Below, piece by piece: positions 21,311 through 30,093 of a DNA stretch of 64,000 nucleotides (position 1 is its first letter; each line of letters begins with the position of its first letter). A program made the position numbers and the translations under genes. This DNA comes from Rubrivivax sp. GTDB lineage: Bacteria; Pseudomonadota; Gammaproteobacteria; Burkholderiales; Burkholderiaceae_C. The notes beneath the pieces were generated by a model. The model was not told the origin of the DNA. It did no database searches and worked only from the letters and a program-made list of their open reading frames with translations. The stretch covers positions 143,317 to 207,316 of the forward strand of contig JALHMT010000002.1 of the NCBI GenBank assembly GCA_022843905.1, read 5' to 3'.

Positions 21311-22248
21311 AGGGACTGTCGCGGCCTCGGCTGCGCGCGGCGCAGGCGTGCGCCTTCGGCCAGCGCCTGAGCGAGCGTGATGAATCGGTCGACCAGCAGG
21401 TTGGGCGAGTCGCCGCGGTGTGCCAGGTACAACTGGCTGGCCGCGCAGGACGGCTCCAGCGGGGCGAAGCGCACGCCGCCCGTGCCCAGCTGCTGGTAGG
21501 CGGTGGGCAGCAGCGAAATGCCGACGCCGGCGGCGACAAGGCCGACGATGGTCGTGCCCTCGCGCGCCTCGTACACCACCTGCGGCACGAAGCCGACCTG
21601 GTTGCACAGCGTCAGCACATGGTCGTGCAGCCCGCAGCCGATGCCGCGCGGGAACAGGATCAGCGGCTGTGCCGCCACGGCCTTCACGGGAATCGGACGT
21701 TTGCCACCGGCCAGTGCATGCCCTTCGGGCAGCACCACGCACAGTGCGTCCTTCCAGAACTCGGTGAGCACCAGGTGGTCCGGGGGCCTGAAGTGCGGCG
21801 ACGGACGCAGCATGCCGACGTCGATGCGGCCTTGCTCCAGCGCCTGCAGCTGTGTGCCGGTGGGCATGTGTTCGATCTGCAGGCGGGCCAGCGGCCAGTC
21901 GCGGCGGAAGGCCTTGATGAGCGTGGCGAAGCCGGGCACCAGCGGCACCGAGCCGGTGAAGGCCACGCGCAGCAACCCGGCTTCTCCGCGGCCGGCGCGC
22001 TGGGTCATCTCGACGCCGCTGGCCAGCTGGCCCAGCGTCTGGCGCGCCTGCTCCAGGAACACCTTGCCGGCATCGGTGAGGGTGATGCTGCGGTGCGTGC
22101 GGTCGATCAGCTGCACGCCGATGGTGGCTTCCAGCGCCATGATCTGCATGCTCAGCGGCGGCTGGCTGATGTTGAGGCGGCGGGCCGCCGCCGTGAAGCT
22201 CAGCTCCTCGGCCACGGCGACGAAGTAGCGGAGCTGACGCAGGTCCAT
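21307..22248 (-). CDS. LysR-family transcriptional regulator
   Basis: 313 aa. The N-terminal winged helix (MDLRQLRYFVAVAEELSFT..., helix-turn-helix at about 17-45 with AARRLNISQPPLSMQI) is followed by a two-lobed effector domain (about 92-300). The BenM/CatM-like sequence (LRYFVAVAEELSFTAAA) suggests regulators of aromatic or organic-acid genes. It is divergent from the Bug/LigJ-like pair across 150 bp that contain an AT-rich palindrome, so it most likely controls that pair. Confidence 0.93.
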   Translation of the reverse strand: MDLRQLRYFVAVAEELSFTAAARRLNISQPPLSMQIMALEATIGVQLIDRTHRSITLTDAGKVFLEQARQTLGQLASGVEMTQRAGRGEAGLLRVAFTGSVPLVPGFATLIKAFRRDWPLARLQIEHMPTGTQLQALEQGRIDVGMLRPSPHFRPPDHLVLTEFWKDALCVVLPEGHALAGGKRPIPVKAVAAQPLILFPRGIGCGLHDHVLTLCNQVGFVPQVVYEAREGTTIVGLVAAGVGISLLPTAYQQLGTGGVRFAPLEPSCAASQLYLAHRGDSPNLLVDRFITLAQALAEGARLRRAQPRPRQSL

Positions 22249-22277
22249 GTATACGCTTCTCGAATGAGTTCGGCGCG

Positions 22278-22289
22278 CAATATATATTG
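22278..22289. promoter_or_regulatory. AT-rich palindrome in the LysR/Bug divergent promoter
   Basis: CAATATATATTG is a perfect 12-bp palindrome in otherwise about 70% GC DNA, 29 bp before the lysR-type start and 110 bp before the Bug-type start. It fits a LysR-type (T-N11-A-like) binding site and/or a promoter -10 region. Confidence 0.45.
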
Positions 22290-22398
22290 GACTCTGAACC
22301 CGGGCTTGTCGATCATTGCGCAGCCATCCACCAGAACGGGCTGCTGGCGCGTGCCCCGAAGCCGGGCGCCCGACCCCGAACCCAGGAGACAAGCCATC

Positions 22399-23394
22399 AT
22401 GGAAAAGACCCACATGCACGCCCGCCGCCGCTGGCTGGCGGCTTCCACCGCTGCCGCGCTGGGCCTGCTGGCAGGCGCCCCGGCCGCGCTGGCGCAGACC
22501 TTCCCGACCCGGCCGATCAAGATCCTGGTCGGCTTTGCGCCCGGGGGCGCCATGGACATCGTTGCGCGCGCCCTGGGGCAGAAGATCTCGGAGAGTGTCG
22601 GCCAGCCCGTGGTCATCGAGAACCTGCCGGGCGCCGCCAGCAACATCGCCATCCGCGCCCTGATCGGCAGTCCGCCCGACGGCCACACGGTGATGCTGGT
22701 GGCCAACGGCCTGGCCGCCAACCCCGTGCTCTACGACCCGCCGCCTTTCGATGCCGAACGCGACGTGATGCCGGTGGCCCTGGTGGCGCGGCTGCCGGTG
22801 GTCATCGCTGCGAATGCCTCGACCGATCTCACCAGCCTGGCGCGGCTGATCGAGTCGGCCAAGGCCCGTCCCGGCGCCGTCATGTACGCCACGCCGGGCA
22901 ATGGCTCCACACCGCACCTGGCGATGGAGCTGTTCGCGCGCGCGGCCGGCATCACGCTGGGTCACGTGCCCTACAAGGGCGGCTCGCCGGCCATCTCCGA
23001 CGTGCTGGGGGGCCAGTTGCCGCTGGTGGTGGTGAACGCGGTGGAGGTGCTGCCGCATGTGAAGGCCGGCAAGCTGCGCGTGCTGGCCGCGCTGAGTTCC
23101 GAGCGGGTATCCACCCTGCCCGAGGCGCCGACCATCGCCGAGTCCGGCTTTGCCGGCTTCGAGGCCTCGGTCTGGCACGCCTTCATCGCGCCGCGCGGCA
23201 CGCCGCCGGCGGTGGTGGAGTTCCTGAGTGCCGAAGTCCGCAAGGCTTTGGCCTTGCCCGACGTGAAGCAGCGCCTGGCCGCCCTGGGAGCCGAGGTGTC
23301 GCCGACCGGCCCGGAGCCCCTGGCCGCCCTGGTGCGCGCAGAGCGTGAGCGCTACGGTCGCCTGATCCGCGACGCGAAGATCAAGCCGAACTGA
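22399..23394 (+). CDS. Bug-family (TctC) periplasmic solute-binding protein
   Basis: 331 aa, the size of tripartite tricarboxylate transporter receptors that have expanded greatly in Burkholderiales. A signal peptide (basic ARRRW, then an Ala/Leu-rich core ending ALAQ-T) is followed by the family start FPTRPIKILVGFAPGGAMDIVARAL and by VPYKGGSPAISDVLGGQL. The start at 22399 follows CAGGAGAC 8 nt upstream; a second ATG 15 nt downstream is possible. No TctA/TctB membrane partners are here. Placed before a LigJ-like gene and under a divergent LysR, it may bind an aromatic-derived di- or tricarboxylate; this is inference. Confidence 0.93.
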   Translation: MEKTHMHARRRWLAASTAAALGLLAGAPAALAQTFPTRPIKILVGFAPGGAMDIVARALGQKISESVGQPVVIENLPGAASNIAIRALIGSPPDGHTVMLVANGLAANPVLYDPPPFDAERDVMPVALVARLPVVIAANASTDLTSLARLIESAKARPGAVMYATPGNGSTPHLAMELFARAAGITLGHVPYKGGSPAISDVLGGQLPLVVVNAVEVLPHVKAGKLRVLAALSSERVSTLPEAPTIAESGFAGFEASVWHAFIAPRGTPPAVVEFLSAEVRKALALPDVKQRLAALGAEVSPTGPEPLAALVRAERERYGRLIRDAKIKPN

Positions 23395-23486
23395 GCAGCG
23401 GCGCCGTTGCGCTCGAGCGCGCATCGGCGTCCACCACACCCTGACCCCCAGCGCCGCGGGCCTTCACGCCGCGGCCGGAGCTTGCC

Positions 23487-24515
23487 TTGCTGATCATCGA
23501 CGCCCACGGCCACTTCACCACCGCGCCCAGGTCTCTGGAGGCCTGGCGCCTGCGGCAGATCGCCAGCGTGGCCGACCGCTCGGAACTGCCGCATCCGCGT
23601 GAACTGCGCATCGGCGACGACGAACTGCGCGAGGCGCTGGAAACCAACCAGCTGCGCCAGATGCGCCAGCGCGGGCACGACCTGACGATCTTCAGCCCGC
23701 GCGCCATCTTCATGGCGCACCACGTCGGCGACTTCCAGGTCTCGTCGACCTGGGCGGCGATCTGCAACGAGGTCATCCACCGTGTGGCCTCGCTGTACCC
23801 GATGCACTTCGCGCCGGCCGCGATGCTGCCGCAGAGCCCGGGGGTCGACCCCGCCACCTGCATCCCGGAACTGGAGCGCTGCGTGCGCGACTACGGCATG
23901 GTGGCGGTGAACCTGAACCCCGATCCCTCGGGCGGCCACTGGACCAGCCCGCCGCTGAGCGACCGCCACTGGTATCCGCTCTACGAAAAGCTGGTCGAAC
24001 TGGACCTGCCGGCGATGATCCACGTCAGCCAGAGCTGCAACGCCTGCTTCCACACCACCGGCGCGCACTACCTGAACGCCGACACCACGGCCTTCATGCA
24101 GTGCCTGGACTCGGACCTGTTCAGCGACTTCCCCACGCTGCGCTTCGTGATCCCGCACGGCGGCGGCGCGGTGCCCTACCACTGGGGGCGTTTCCGCGGC
24201 CTGGCGCAGGCCTTGAACAAGCCGCCGCTGCAGCAGCACCTGATGCGCAACGTCTTCTTCGACACCTGCGTCTACCACCAGCCCGGCATCGACCTGCTGA
24301 CGAAGGTGATCCCGGTCGACAACCTGCTGTTCGCCAGCGAGATGATCGGCGCGGTGCGCGGCGTCGACCCCGACACCGGCCACCACTTCGACGACACGCG
24401 GCGCTACATCGAAGCCGCGGACATCGACCCCGAGGCGAGGCAGCGCATCTTCGAAGGCAATGCGCGGCGGGTGTATCCGGCGCTGGACCGGATGCTGAAG
24501 GCGCAGGGTCGCTGA
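23487..24515 (+). CDS. ligJ: 4-oxalomesaconate hydratase-like amidohydrolase-fold protein
   Basis: 342 aa metal-dependent protein of the amidohydrolase superfamily. The N terminus (LIIDAHGHFTTAP), the IFSPRAIFMAHHVGDF block, AAMLPQSPGVDP, NLNPDPSGGHWTSPPL and PHGGGAVPYHWGRFRGL match what I recall of LigJ, which hydrates 4-oxalomesaconate to 4-carboxy-4-hydroxy-2-oxoadipate in the protocatechuate 4,5-cleavage pathway. The start is a TTG (23487), since no ATG or GTG fits. The other 4,5-cleavage genes (ligAB, ligC, ligI, ligK) are not in the window, so the gene may serve a shortened pathway or the rest may lie elsewhere. Gallate-type degradation is an alternative source of the substrate. Confidence 0.85.
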   Translation: MLIIDAHGHFTTAPRSLEAWRLRQIASVADRSELPHPRELRIGDDELREALETNQLRQMRQRGHDLTIFSPRAIFMAHHVGDFQVSSTWAAICNEVIHRVASLYPMHFAPAAMLPQSPGVDPATCIPELERCVRDYGMVAVNLNPDPSGGHWTSPPLSDRHWYPLYEKLVELDLPAMIHVSQSCNACFHTTGAHYLNADTTAFMQCLDSDLFSDFPTLRFVIPHGGGAVPYHWGRFRGLAQALNKPPLQQHLMRNVFFDTCVYHQPGIDLLTKVIPVDNLLFASEMIGAVRGVDPDTGHHFDDTRRYIEAADIDPEARQRIFEGNARRVYPALDRMLKAQGR

Positions 24516-24534
24516 AGCGCCGAGGCCCCGCTCC

Positions 24535-25665
24535 TCAGCGCATCAGCTTGCCTTCCTTCGTCACCATCGCCAGCTCCACGAAGCGGCTGCCGTGCTGTGC
24601 GCCCGGCGAGAAGGTGACGCTGAAGCCGCCCAGGTCGTAGGTGCCCAGATTGGCCAGCGCTTCGCGCAGCGTGGCCGGTGTGACCGGCTTGCGGGCACGT
24701 CGCAGGCCTTCGGCCAGGATGCGCGCGCCGAAGCAGGCTTCCAGGTGCGTGCTGTTCATCGGCGCGGTGATGCCGGCGTCCCGCAGGGCCTTGGCGCATT
24801 CGCGCACGGCTGGCAGGGGGCGGTTGGTGCCCGGCACCACCTGCGCGATCGAGACGCCCGCACTCGCCGGTCCGGCGGCCTTGATGAACTGCTCGGCGCC
24901 GACGAAGCTCAGGCTCGACGTCGGCACGAACCGGCCGCGGGCGGCCAGTTCCTTCTGGATCTGCGACGCCGGGCCCGACAGCACGGTGTTGAGGATCACT
25001 TCGGGCTGCTGGGCGACCAGGGCGTCCACCTGCGCCGGGCCGAGCTGCGCGTTGCGCGCGATGGCGAAGGCCTGCGGCGCGAGCTGGATCTTCTTCAGGT
25101 ACTCGGTGACCACCTGCAGGTTCTGCTTGCCCACCTCGTCGTCGTAGTGCACGACGCTCACGCGCTTGAAGCCCAGCCGGGTCCAGAAGCTCAGCATCTT
25201 CTCCATCTCTTCGGCATAGCTGGCGCGCACCGTGAAGAGCACCGGACTGCGGCCGCGCACCGGCACCGCGCCCGAGAAGGGCGCGAAGAAGGGCACGCCA
25301 GCGGCTTCGGCCTGCGGCAGGGCGTCCAGACTCAGCGTGGCCGAGCCGTAGCCGAACAGTGCGACGGCGCCCATCTGTTCGATCAGGGTCTTGGTATTGG
25401 CGCCGGCCGTCTTGCGCTCGTTCCTGTCGTCCAGCGTCACCAGGTCGACGCGCCGGCCGGCCACGCCCCCGGAAGCGTTGATGGCGGCGAACATCGCTGC
25501 GGCGCCGTCACGCACGTCGGTGCCGAACTGCGCGTTGCCGCCGCTCAGCGGCGCCGACTGGCCGATCACCCAGCGCTCGGCAGGCTGCGCCGTGGCAGAC
25601 GACAGCCACAGGCCCAAGCCCAGCGCCAGGGCCGCCACGATCCACGGACTCTTGGATTGACGCAT
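24535..25665 (-). CDS. ABC transporter substrate-binding protein, branched-chain amino acid type
   Basis: 376 aa periplasmic binding protein of the LivJ/HAAT type. A signal peptide ends near the SSATAQ-PA site (about residue 27). The mature protein begins WVIGQSAPLSGGNAQFGTDVRDG and continues with the two-lobed fold (VDLVTLDDRNERKTAGANTKTLI). It lies downstream of the M81 peptidase gene on the same strand, 122 bp away, but no Liv-type permease or ATPase genes are present, so it is an orphan receptor or works with components elsewhere. The start at MRQSKSP is chosen to expose the signal peptide. Confidence 0.9.
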   Translation of the reverse strand: MRQSKSPWIVAALALGLGLWLSSATAQPAERWVIGQSAPLSGGNAQFGTDVRDGAAAMFAAINASGGVAGRRVDLVTLDDRNERKTAGANTKTLIEQMGAVALFGYGSATLSLDALPQAEAAGVPFFAPFSGAVPVRGRSPVLFTVRASYAEEMEKMLSFWTRLGFKRVSVVHYDDEVGKQNLQVVTEYLKKIQLAPQAFAIARNAQLGPAQVDALVAQQPEVILNTVLSGPASQIQKELAARGRFVPTSSLSFVGAEQFIKAAGPASAGVSIAQVVPGTNRPLPAVRECAKALRDAGITAPMNSTHLEACFGARILAEGLRRARKPVTPATLREALANLGTYDLGGFSVTFSPGAQHGSRFVELAMVTKEGKLMR

Positions 25666-25787
25666 GTAATATCTCCCGACACCGGATCGTGCAACGCTTT
25701 CGGCCGACGCGCTACCGTCTTGAGGCCGCGCGCGCACGAAACTGCAAGGAAATGTTGCCCGGCGTGTCGCTCAGACACGCCCGGGGG

Positions 25788-27278
25788 TCACAGCGGATCC
25801 AGCGGATAGATCGGCCGCCGCACGTTCTTGAAGGCCAGCAGTTCGTAGTCGGACGTGCAGACGCCCGTGCCCGCGCACTCGACCACAGCGCGCGCCAGCG
25901 GCTTCAGGCCGGCACGCCAGTGCACGCGGCTCTTCAGCATCACGAAACGCTTGCGCGACGGGTCGATGCCCACCGCCTGGAAGGCCGCCAGGTCGTGCGG
26001 CTCGATGTGGTCGGAGAGGATCACAATCTCGACCTTGCCGGTGTCCAGCACCACGGTCGGGCCCATGTCGTTCATCTCGCCGCGGGCCATCGGCCCGCGG
26101 TTGCGGAAGCGGCCGTCGCTGATCAGCTTGACGCGCCCCGTCACGGAGCGCGGCTGGCCGGAAAGGCCGATGGACGGCATCGGCAGCTTGCCGCCCAGCG
26201 ACAAGGTGACCGTGCTGCCCACGCCCGCGGCGATCATCTGCTGCACCGCGGCAGGGTCGTAGACGGCGAAGGCTGCCACGTCTTCCAGGCCGGCGTCGAG
26301 GATGCCGCCCAGCACCGTCATGGTGTCCATGGTGCCGCCCGAGGCGCAGTTGTCGCTGTGGTCCAGCAGCACCACCGGGCCGCTGCCGGGCTCGATGTCC
26401 TGTGCCAGCTTCTTCGCGCGCGCCAGCGAGTCGGCCAGCGGCTCGAGCTTGTAGACGAACTTCTCGCGCGCGGCCCAGGCCAGGTCCAGCAACTCGTCGG
26501 TGAGGCGGCGGGCGAGGGCGGGGTCGTTGTCGGTGACGACCACCGCCGACAGACCGGCGTTGTGGATGTCGGCATTGGGGAAGCCGACGAACAGCGAGGC
26601 CGAGAGGGCGCCCTGCCTTTCCATCTCGCGGCAGCGCGCCTGCAGTTCCTTGTTCGGGCTGTCGTCGCTGCCCTGGCGCATGACGTGCGGCAGCATGGGC
26701 TTGTTGCCCCAGGCCATGGCCGGACGGGCCTGGCCGGCGAGCATCGCGAAGATGGCCCGGCCGGCCCGCTGACCGGTCTCGTAGACGTCGATGTGCGGAT
26801 AGGTCTGGTAGCCGGCGATGACGGTGGCGGCATCGACCATGCCCGGGTACATGTTGGTGTGCATGTCCAGTGCCACACCGATGGGCACCTTGGGCGCGAT
26901 GGCCCGGATGCGCCGCAGCAGTTCGCCCTCGCCGTCCTCGTAGGTCTGCGTGACCATCGCGCCGTGCAGGTCGAGCAGCACGGCGTCGCAGCCGCGAGCC
27001 ACGGCCTGGCAGATGCGGCTGGCGATGTGCTCGAAGGCGGCATCCTCCACCGGCCCGCTGGGCCAGGCCGCGGCGGCGATCGGGATCTCGATCTGGGCGC
27101 CGGCGGCTTCGGCCAGGTCGATGAAGGCCGAGATGCCCGAGCCCGTGCCCTTGTAGGCGGCATAGGCCTCGTCACCCTCGGGCGGCATCGGCGTGCCGGT
27201 GGCGAAGCGAGCCAGCGGCGTGGGCACCGGCGAGAAGGTGTTGGTCTCGTGCTTCATCTGCGCGATCACGACTTTCAT
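25788..27278 (-). CDS. M81-family metallopeptidase (MlrC-like)
   Basis: 496 aa, the length of the MlrC family. The N terminus (KVVIAQMKHETNTFSPV), the LDLHGAMVTQ and DMHTNMYPGMVD metal-ligand blocks, and the central GTMDTMTVLGGILD region are typical. MlrC opens linearised microcystin, but most relatives, like this one, sit in hydantoin or amide-catabolism clusters and their substrates are unknown. It is divergent from the DapA-like/hydantoinase operon and shares its 376-bp control region. A role in cleaving a small amide or N-carbamoyl compound is possible. Confidence 0.9.
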   Translation of the reverse strand: MKVVIAQMKHETNTFSPVPTPLARFATGTPMPPEGDEAYAAYKGTGSGISAFIDLAEAAGAQIEIPIAAAAWPSGPVEDAAFEHIASRICQAVARGCDAVLLDLHGAMVTQTYEDGEGELLRRIRAIAPKVPIGVALDMHTNMYPGMVDAATVIAGYQTYPHIDVYETGQRAGRAIFAMLAGQARPAMAWGNKPMLPHVMRQGSDDSPNKELQARCREMERQGALSASLFVGFPNADIHNAGLSAVVVTDNDPALARRLTDELLDLAWAAREKFVYKLEPLADSLARAKKLAQDIEPGSGPVVLLDHSDNCASGGTMDTMTVLGGILDAGLEDVAAFAVYDPAAVQQMIAAGVGSTVTLSLGGKLPMPSIGLSGQPRSVTGRVKLISDGRFRNRGPMARGEMNDMGPTVVLDTGKVEIVILSDHIEPHDLAAFQAVGIDPSRKRFVMLKSRVHWRAGLKPLARAVVECAGTGVCTSDYELLAFKNVRRPIYPLDPL

Positions 27279-27654
27279 GCGGCGACTCCGGAAATGGGGC
27301 GTGTGGAAGGCATGGCGCACTCTACCGCCTGTGCCGATGCGTGCTCTTGAGGGCCGGCGCGGGCCCGCCTGCATTGTCGCCGCGCCGCACTGCGCGCTTG
27401 CATGTTCGCGCACTGCCGGCACGCGGTCCGGTGCCTGCGACACTGCACGCAGCGAACACTGGCGTCGGGTGCACAGCGTTGGGGCGACCGTGGGCCATGA
27501 AGGCTCATCACGACACCTTCCTGCACCTTGCCGTGGCGTCGCGCCCGGTGACCACGGGCTGGCCACACGCGCAGGCAAGCGCAGGATCCAGTGCCGGACC
27601 GGGCGCCGATTGTCGGTATCCTGACCCGCGACCCTTCCCTGGAGATCCCGGCCC
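27279..27654. promoter_or_regulatory. Divergent control region of the hydantoin-type cluster
   Basis: 376 bp with no supportable ORF on either strand, between the M81 gene and the DapA-like operon. It should contain two promoters. ATTGTCGGTATCCTG near 27608 is the least GC-rich stretch and lies 40 bp before the plus-strand gene, but no clear -35/-10 pair or operator can be assigned. No regulator gene is encoded next to it. Confidence 0.5.
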
Positions 27655-28596
27655 ATGGCTTCACTCATCCACTCGCGCAGCGACGGCGTTTTCGTCATCG
27701 CCGCGACGCCCTTCGCGGACAGCGGCGCCGTCGACCTCGACAGCATCGACAAGCTGACCGACTTCTACCTCTCGTTCGGCATCGACGGCCTGACCATCAT
27801 GGGCATCATGGGCGAAGCCCAGAAGCTGTCTCAGGACGAGTCGCTGGCGGTGATGAAGCGCTTCCTGCAGCGCGTGGACGGCCGCGTGCCGGTGATCGTG
27901 GGTGTCTCGTCGCCTGCCTTCGACCCCATGGTCTCGCTGGCCCGTGCAGCGATGGAGCACGGTGCGGCCGGCGTGATGATCGCGCCGCCGCCCACCGTGA
28001 AGCACGACGAGCAGTTCTTCGCCTACTACGTCGCCGCCTGCAAGGCGCTGGGGCCCGAGGTGCCGGTGTGCCTGCAGGACTACCCGGCGGTGACCGGCGT
28101 GCACATGTCGGTGCCGGTGTTCTCGCAGATCGTCAGGGAACTGCCGCAGGTGGTGATGCTGAAGGCCGAGGACTGCCCGGGGCTGACCAAGATCTCGCGC
28201 ATCCGCGCGCTGGAAGCGCAGGGCCAGCGGCGCGTGTCGATCCTGGTCGGCAACAACGGCCTGTTCTACCCGCTGGAACTGGCGCGCGGCGCCGACGGTG
28301 CGATGACCGGCGTGGCCTACCCCGAGATGCTGACCGAGGTCTACCGCGCGATGAAGGCCGGCGACCGCGACCTCGCCGACGACCTGTTCGAGATCTACCT
28401 GCCGCTGGTGCGCTACGAGACGCAGCCCGGCGTGGCGCTGGCCTGGCGCAAGGAGATCCTGCGCCGCCGCGGCGCCGTCGCCAGCGCGCGCGTGCGGCCG
28501 CCCGGCGCCCAGCTGAACAAGGACGAGCACGACGACCTGACGCGCATGATGGCGCGCATCGAGACCAAGCTCGCGGCCCTGAAAGGTGCACGATGA
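27655..28596 (+). CDS. Dihydrodipicolinate synthase-family aldolase/lyase
   Basis: 313 aa (beta/alpha)8 barrel. The Schiff-base lysine (Lys170, VVMLKAEDCPG) and the catalytic tyrosine (Tyr143, CLQDYPAV) are in place, but the GTTGE motif of true DapA is replaced by GIMGEAQKL, so it is not the lysine-biosynthesis enzyme. Members of this family with hydantoinase operons probably cleave or form a pyruvate-type C-C bond in a catabolic product. An ATGA overlap links it to the hydantoinase gene. Confidence 0.9.
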   Translation: MASLIHSRSDGVFVIAATPFADSGAVDLDSIDKLTDFYLSFGIDGLTIMGIMGEAQKLSQDESLAVMKRFLQRVDGRVPVIVGVSSPAFDPMVSLARAAMEHGAAGVMIAPPPTVKHDEQFFAYYVAACKALGPEVPVCLQDYPAVTGVHMSVPVFSQIVRELPQVVMLKAEDCPGLTKISRIRALEAQGQRRVSILVGNNGLFYPLELARGADGAMTGVAYPEMLTEVYRAMKAGDRDLADDLFEIYLPLVRYETQPGVALAWRKEILRRRGAVASARVRPPGAQLNKDEHDDLTRMMARIETKLAALKGAR

Positions 28597-30062
28597 GCTT
28601 CGACCTGGTGATCCGCGGCGGCACGGTCGTCACGGCGACCGAAACACGCCAGGCCGACGTCGGCATCGTGGCCGGCAAGATCACGGCCGTCGGCGCGGGC
28701 CTCGCGGCCGGAACGAGAGAAATCGACGCGCGCGGCAAGCTGGTGATGCCCGGCGGCGTGGACAGCCACTGCCACATCGAGCAGGTCTCGTCCTTCGGCA
28801 TCATGTGCGCCGACGATTTCCACTCGGCCACGGTCTCGGCCGCGTTCGGCGGCACGACCACCGTCATCCCCTTCTGCGCGCAGCACCGCACCGACCACAT
28901 CCCCGAGGTGCTGGCCGACTACCACCAGCGCGCAGCCGAGAAGGCGGTGATCGACTACGGCTTCCACCTCATCGTCGCCAACCCCGACGAACAGACGCTG
29001 GCCACCGACCTCCCGGCGGCCATCGACACCGGCGTGCGCTCGTTCAAGATCTTCATGACCTACGACCGCATGCGGCTGCACGACGAGCAGATCCTCGACG
29101 TGCTGGCCACCGCGCGCCGCCACGGTGCGCTGACCCTGGTGCACGCCGAGAACCACGGCATCATCAGCTGGCTGGCCGGCCGCATGGTGGGGCAGGGCAA
29201 CGTGGCGCCGCGCTACCACGCGATCTGCCACACGCGGTCTTCCGAGAGCGAGGCCATCAACCGCGTCGTCGCGCTGGCCGAGCTGGTGGACACGCCCATC
29301 CTCATCGTGCACGTGAGCACCGTCGAAGGCGTGCAGGCCATTCGCGAGGCGCGGGCGCGCGGCGTGAAGGTCTACGGCGAGACCTGCCCGCAGTACCTGT
29401 TCCTGACCGCCGAGGACATCGACCGCGGCCTGGAAGGCGCGATGTTCTGCTGCTCGCCGCCGCCGCGCGACAAGGAAGCGCAGCAGGCCTGCTGGGACGG
29501 CCTGAAGGACGGCACGCTGGCCGTGTATTCGTCGGACCACGCGCCCTACCGCTTCGACGCCACGGGCAAGCTGCCCAAGGGCGAGAAGACCACCTTCAAG
29601 GAAATGGCCAACGGCGTGCCGGGGCTGGAGCTGCGGCTGCCGCTGCTGTTCACCTTCGGCGTGGGCACCGGGCGCATCACGCTGAACGAGTTCGTGCAGC
29701 TCACGGCCACGCGCCATGCGGAGATCTACGGCCTGCTGCCGCACAAGGGCACGATCGCCCCGGGCAGCGACGCCGACATCGCCATCTGGGACCCCGAGCA
29801 CCGCGTGACGGTGGACGCTGCCCTGCTGCACGACAACACCGGCTACACGCCCTACACCGGCCGCGAGCTGAAGGGCTGGCCCACCACCGTGATCTCGCGC
29901 GGCGAGGTGCTGATCGACGCGTCGCGGCCCGGCCAGATCGACGCGGCGCGAGGCCGAGGCCGCTTCATCGCACGGGCGCGCACCGACGCGCTGCAACCGG
30001 CCGGGCGGCAGATCCCCGAGATGGCCCAGCTGGCCGCCTGGAACACGCCGCTGTCGATCTGA
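28593..30062 (+). CDS. Dihydropyrimidinase / D-hydantoinase
   Basis: 489 aa binuclear-metal amidohydrolase that opens dihydropyrimidine or 5-substituted hydantoin rings to N-carbamoyl amino acids. Metal ligands are visible: HCH (His59, His61), the carboxylated lysine in RSFKIFMTYD (Lys152), the HAE and IVHVST histidines, and the aspartate in YSSDHAPY. The D-hydantoinase stereochemistry and the substrate are inferred from the D-carbamoylase that follows. The first metal motif reads DSHCHIE rather than the more usual D-x-HTH, a mild variation. Coupled to the DapA-like gene by ATGA. Confidence 0.92.
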   Translation: MSFDLVIRGGTVVTATETRQADVGIVAGKITAVGAGLAAGTREIDARGKLVMPGGVDSHCHIEQVSSFGIMCADDFHSATVSAAFGGTTTVIPFCAQHRTDHIPEVLADYHQRAAEKAVIDYGFHLIVANPDEQTLATDLPAAIDTGVRSFKIFMTYDRMRLHDEQILDVLATARRHGALTLVHAENHGIISWLAGRMVGQGNVAPRYHAICHTRSSESEAINRVVALAELVDTPILIVHVSTVEGVQAIREARARGVKVYGETCPQYLFLTAEDIDRGLEGAMFCCSPPPRDKEAQQACWDGLKDGTLAVYSSDHAPYRFDATGKLPKGEKTTFKEMANGVPGLELRLPLLFTFGVGTGRITLNEFVQLTATRHAEIYGLLPHKGTIAPGSDADIAIWDPEHRVTVDAALLHDNTGYTPYTGRELKGWPTTVISRGEVLIDASRPGQIDAARGRGRFIARARTDALQPAGRQIPEMAQLAAWNTPLSI

Positions 30063-30093
30063 CGCCATCCCACTTCATCCGAGCCTGCGCCCC

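Noticed and set aside
20476..22398. A single long open frame running into the Bug gene from upstream
   Set aside because: It passes through the PaiB-like and LysR genes in a wrong frame; only the part from 22399 has a ribosome-binding site, signal peptide and family sequence.
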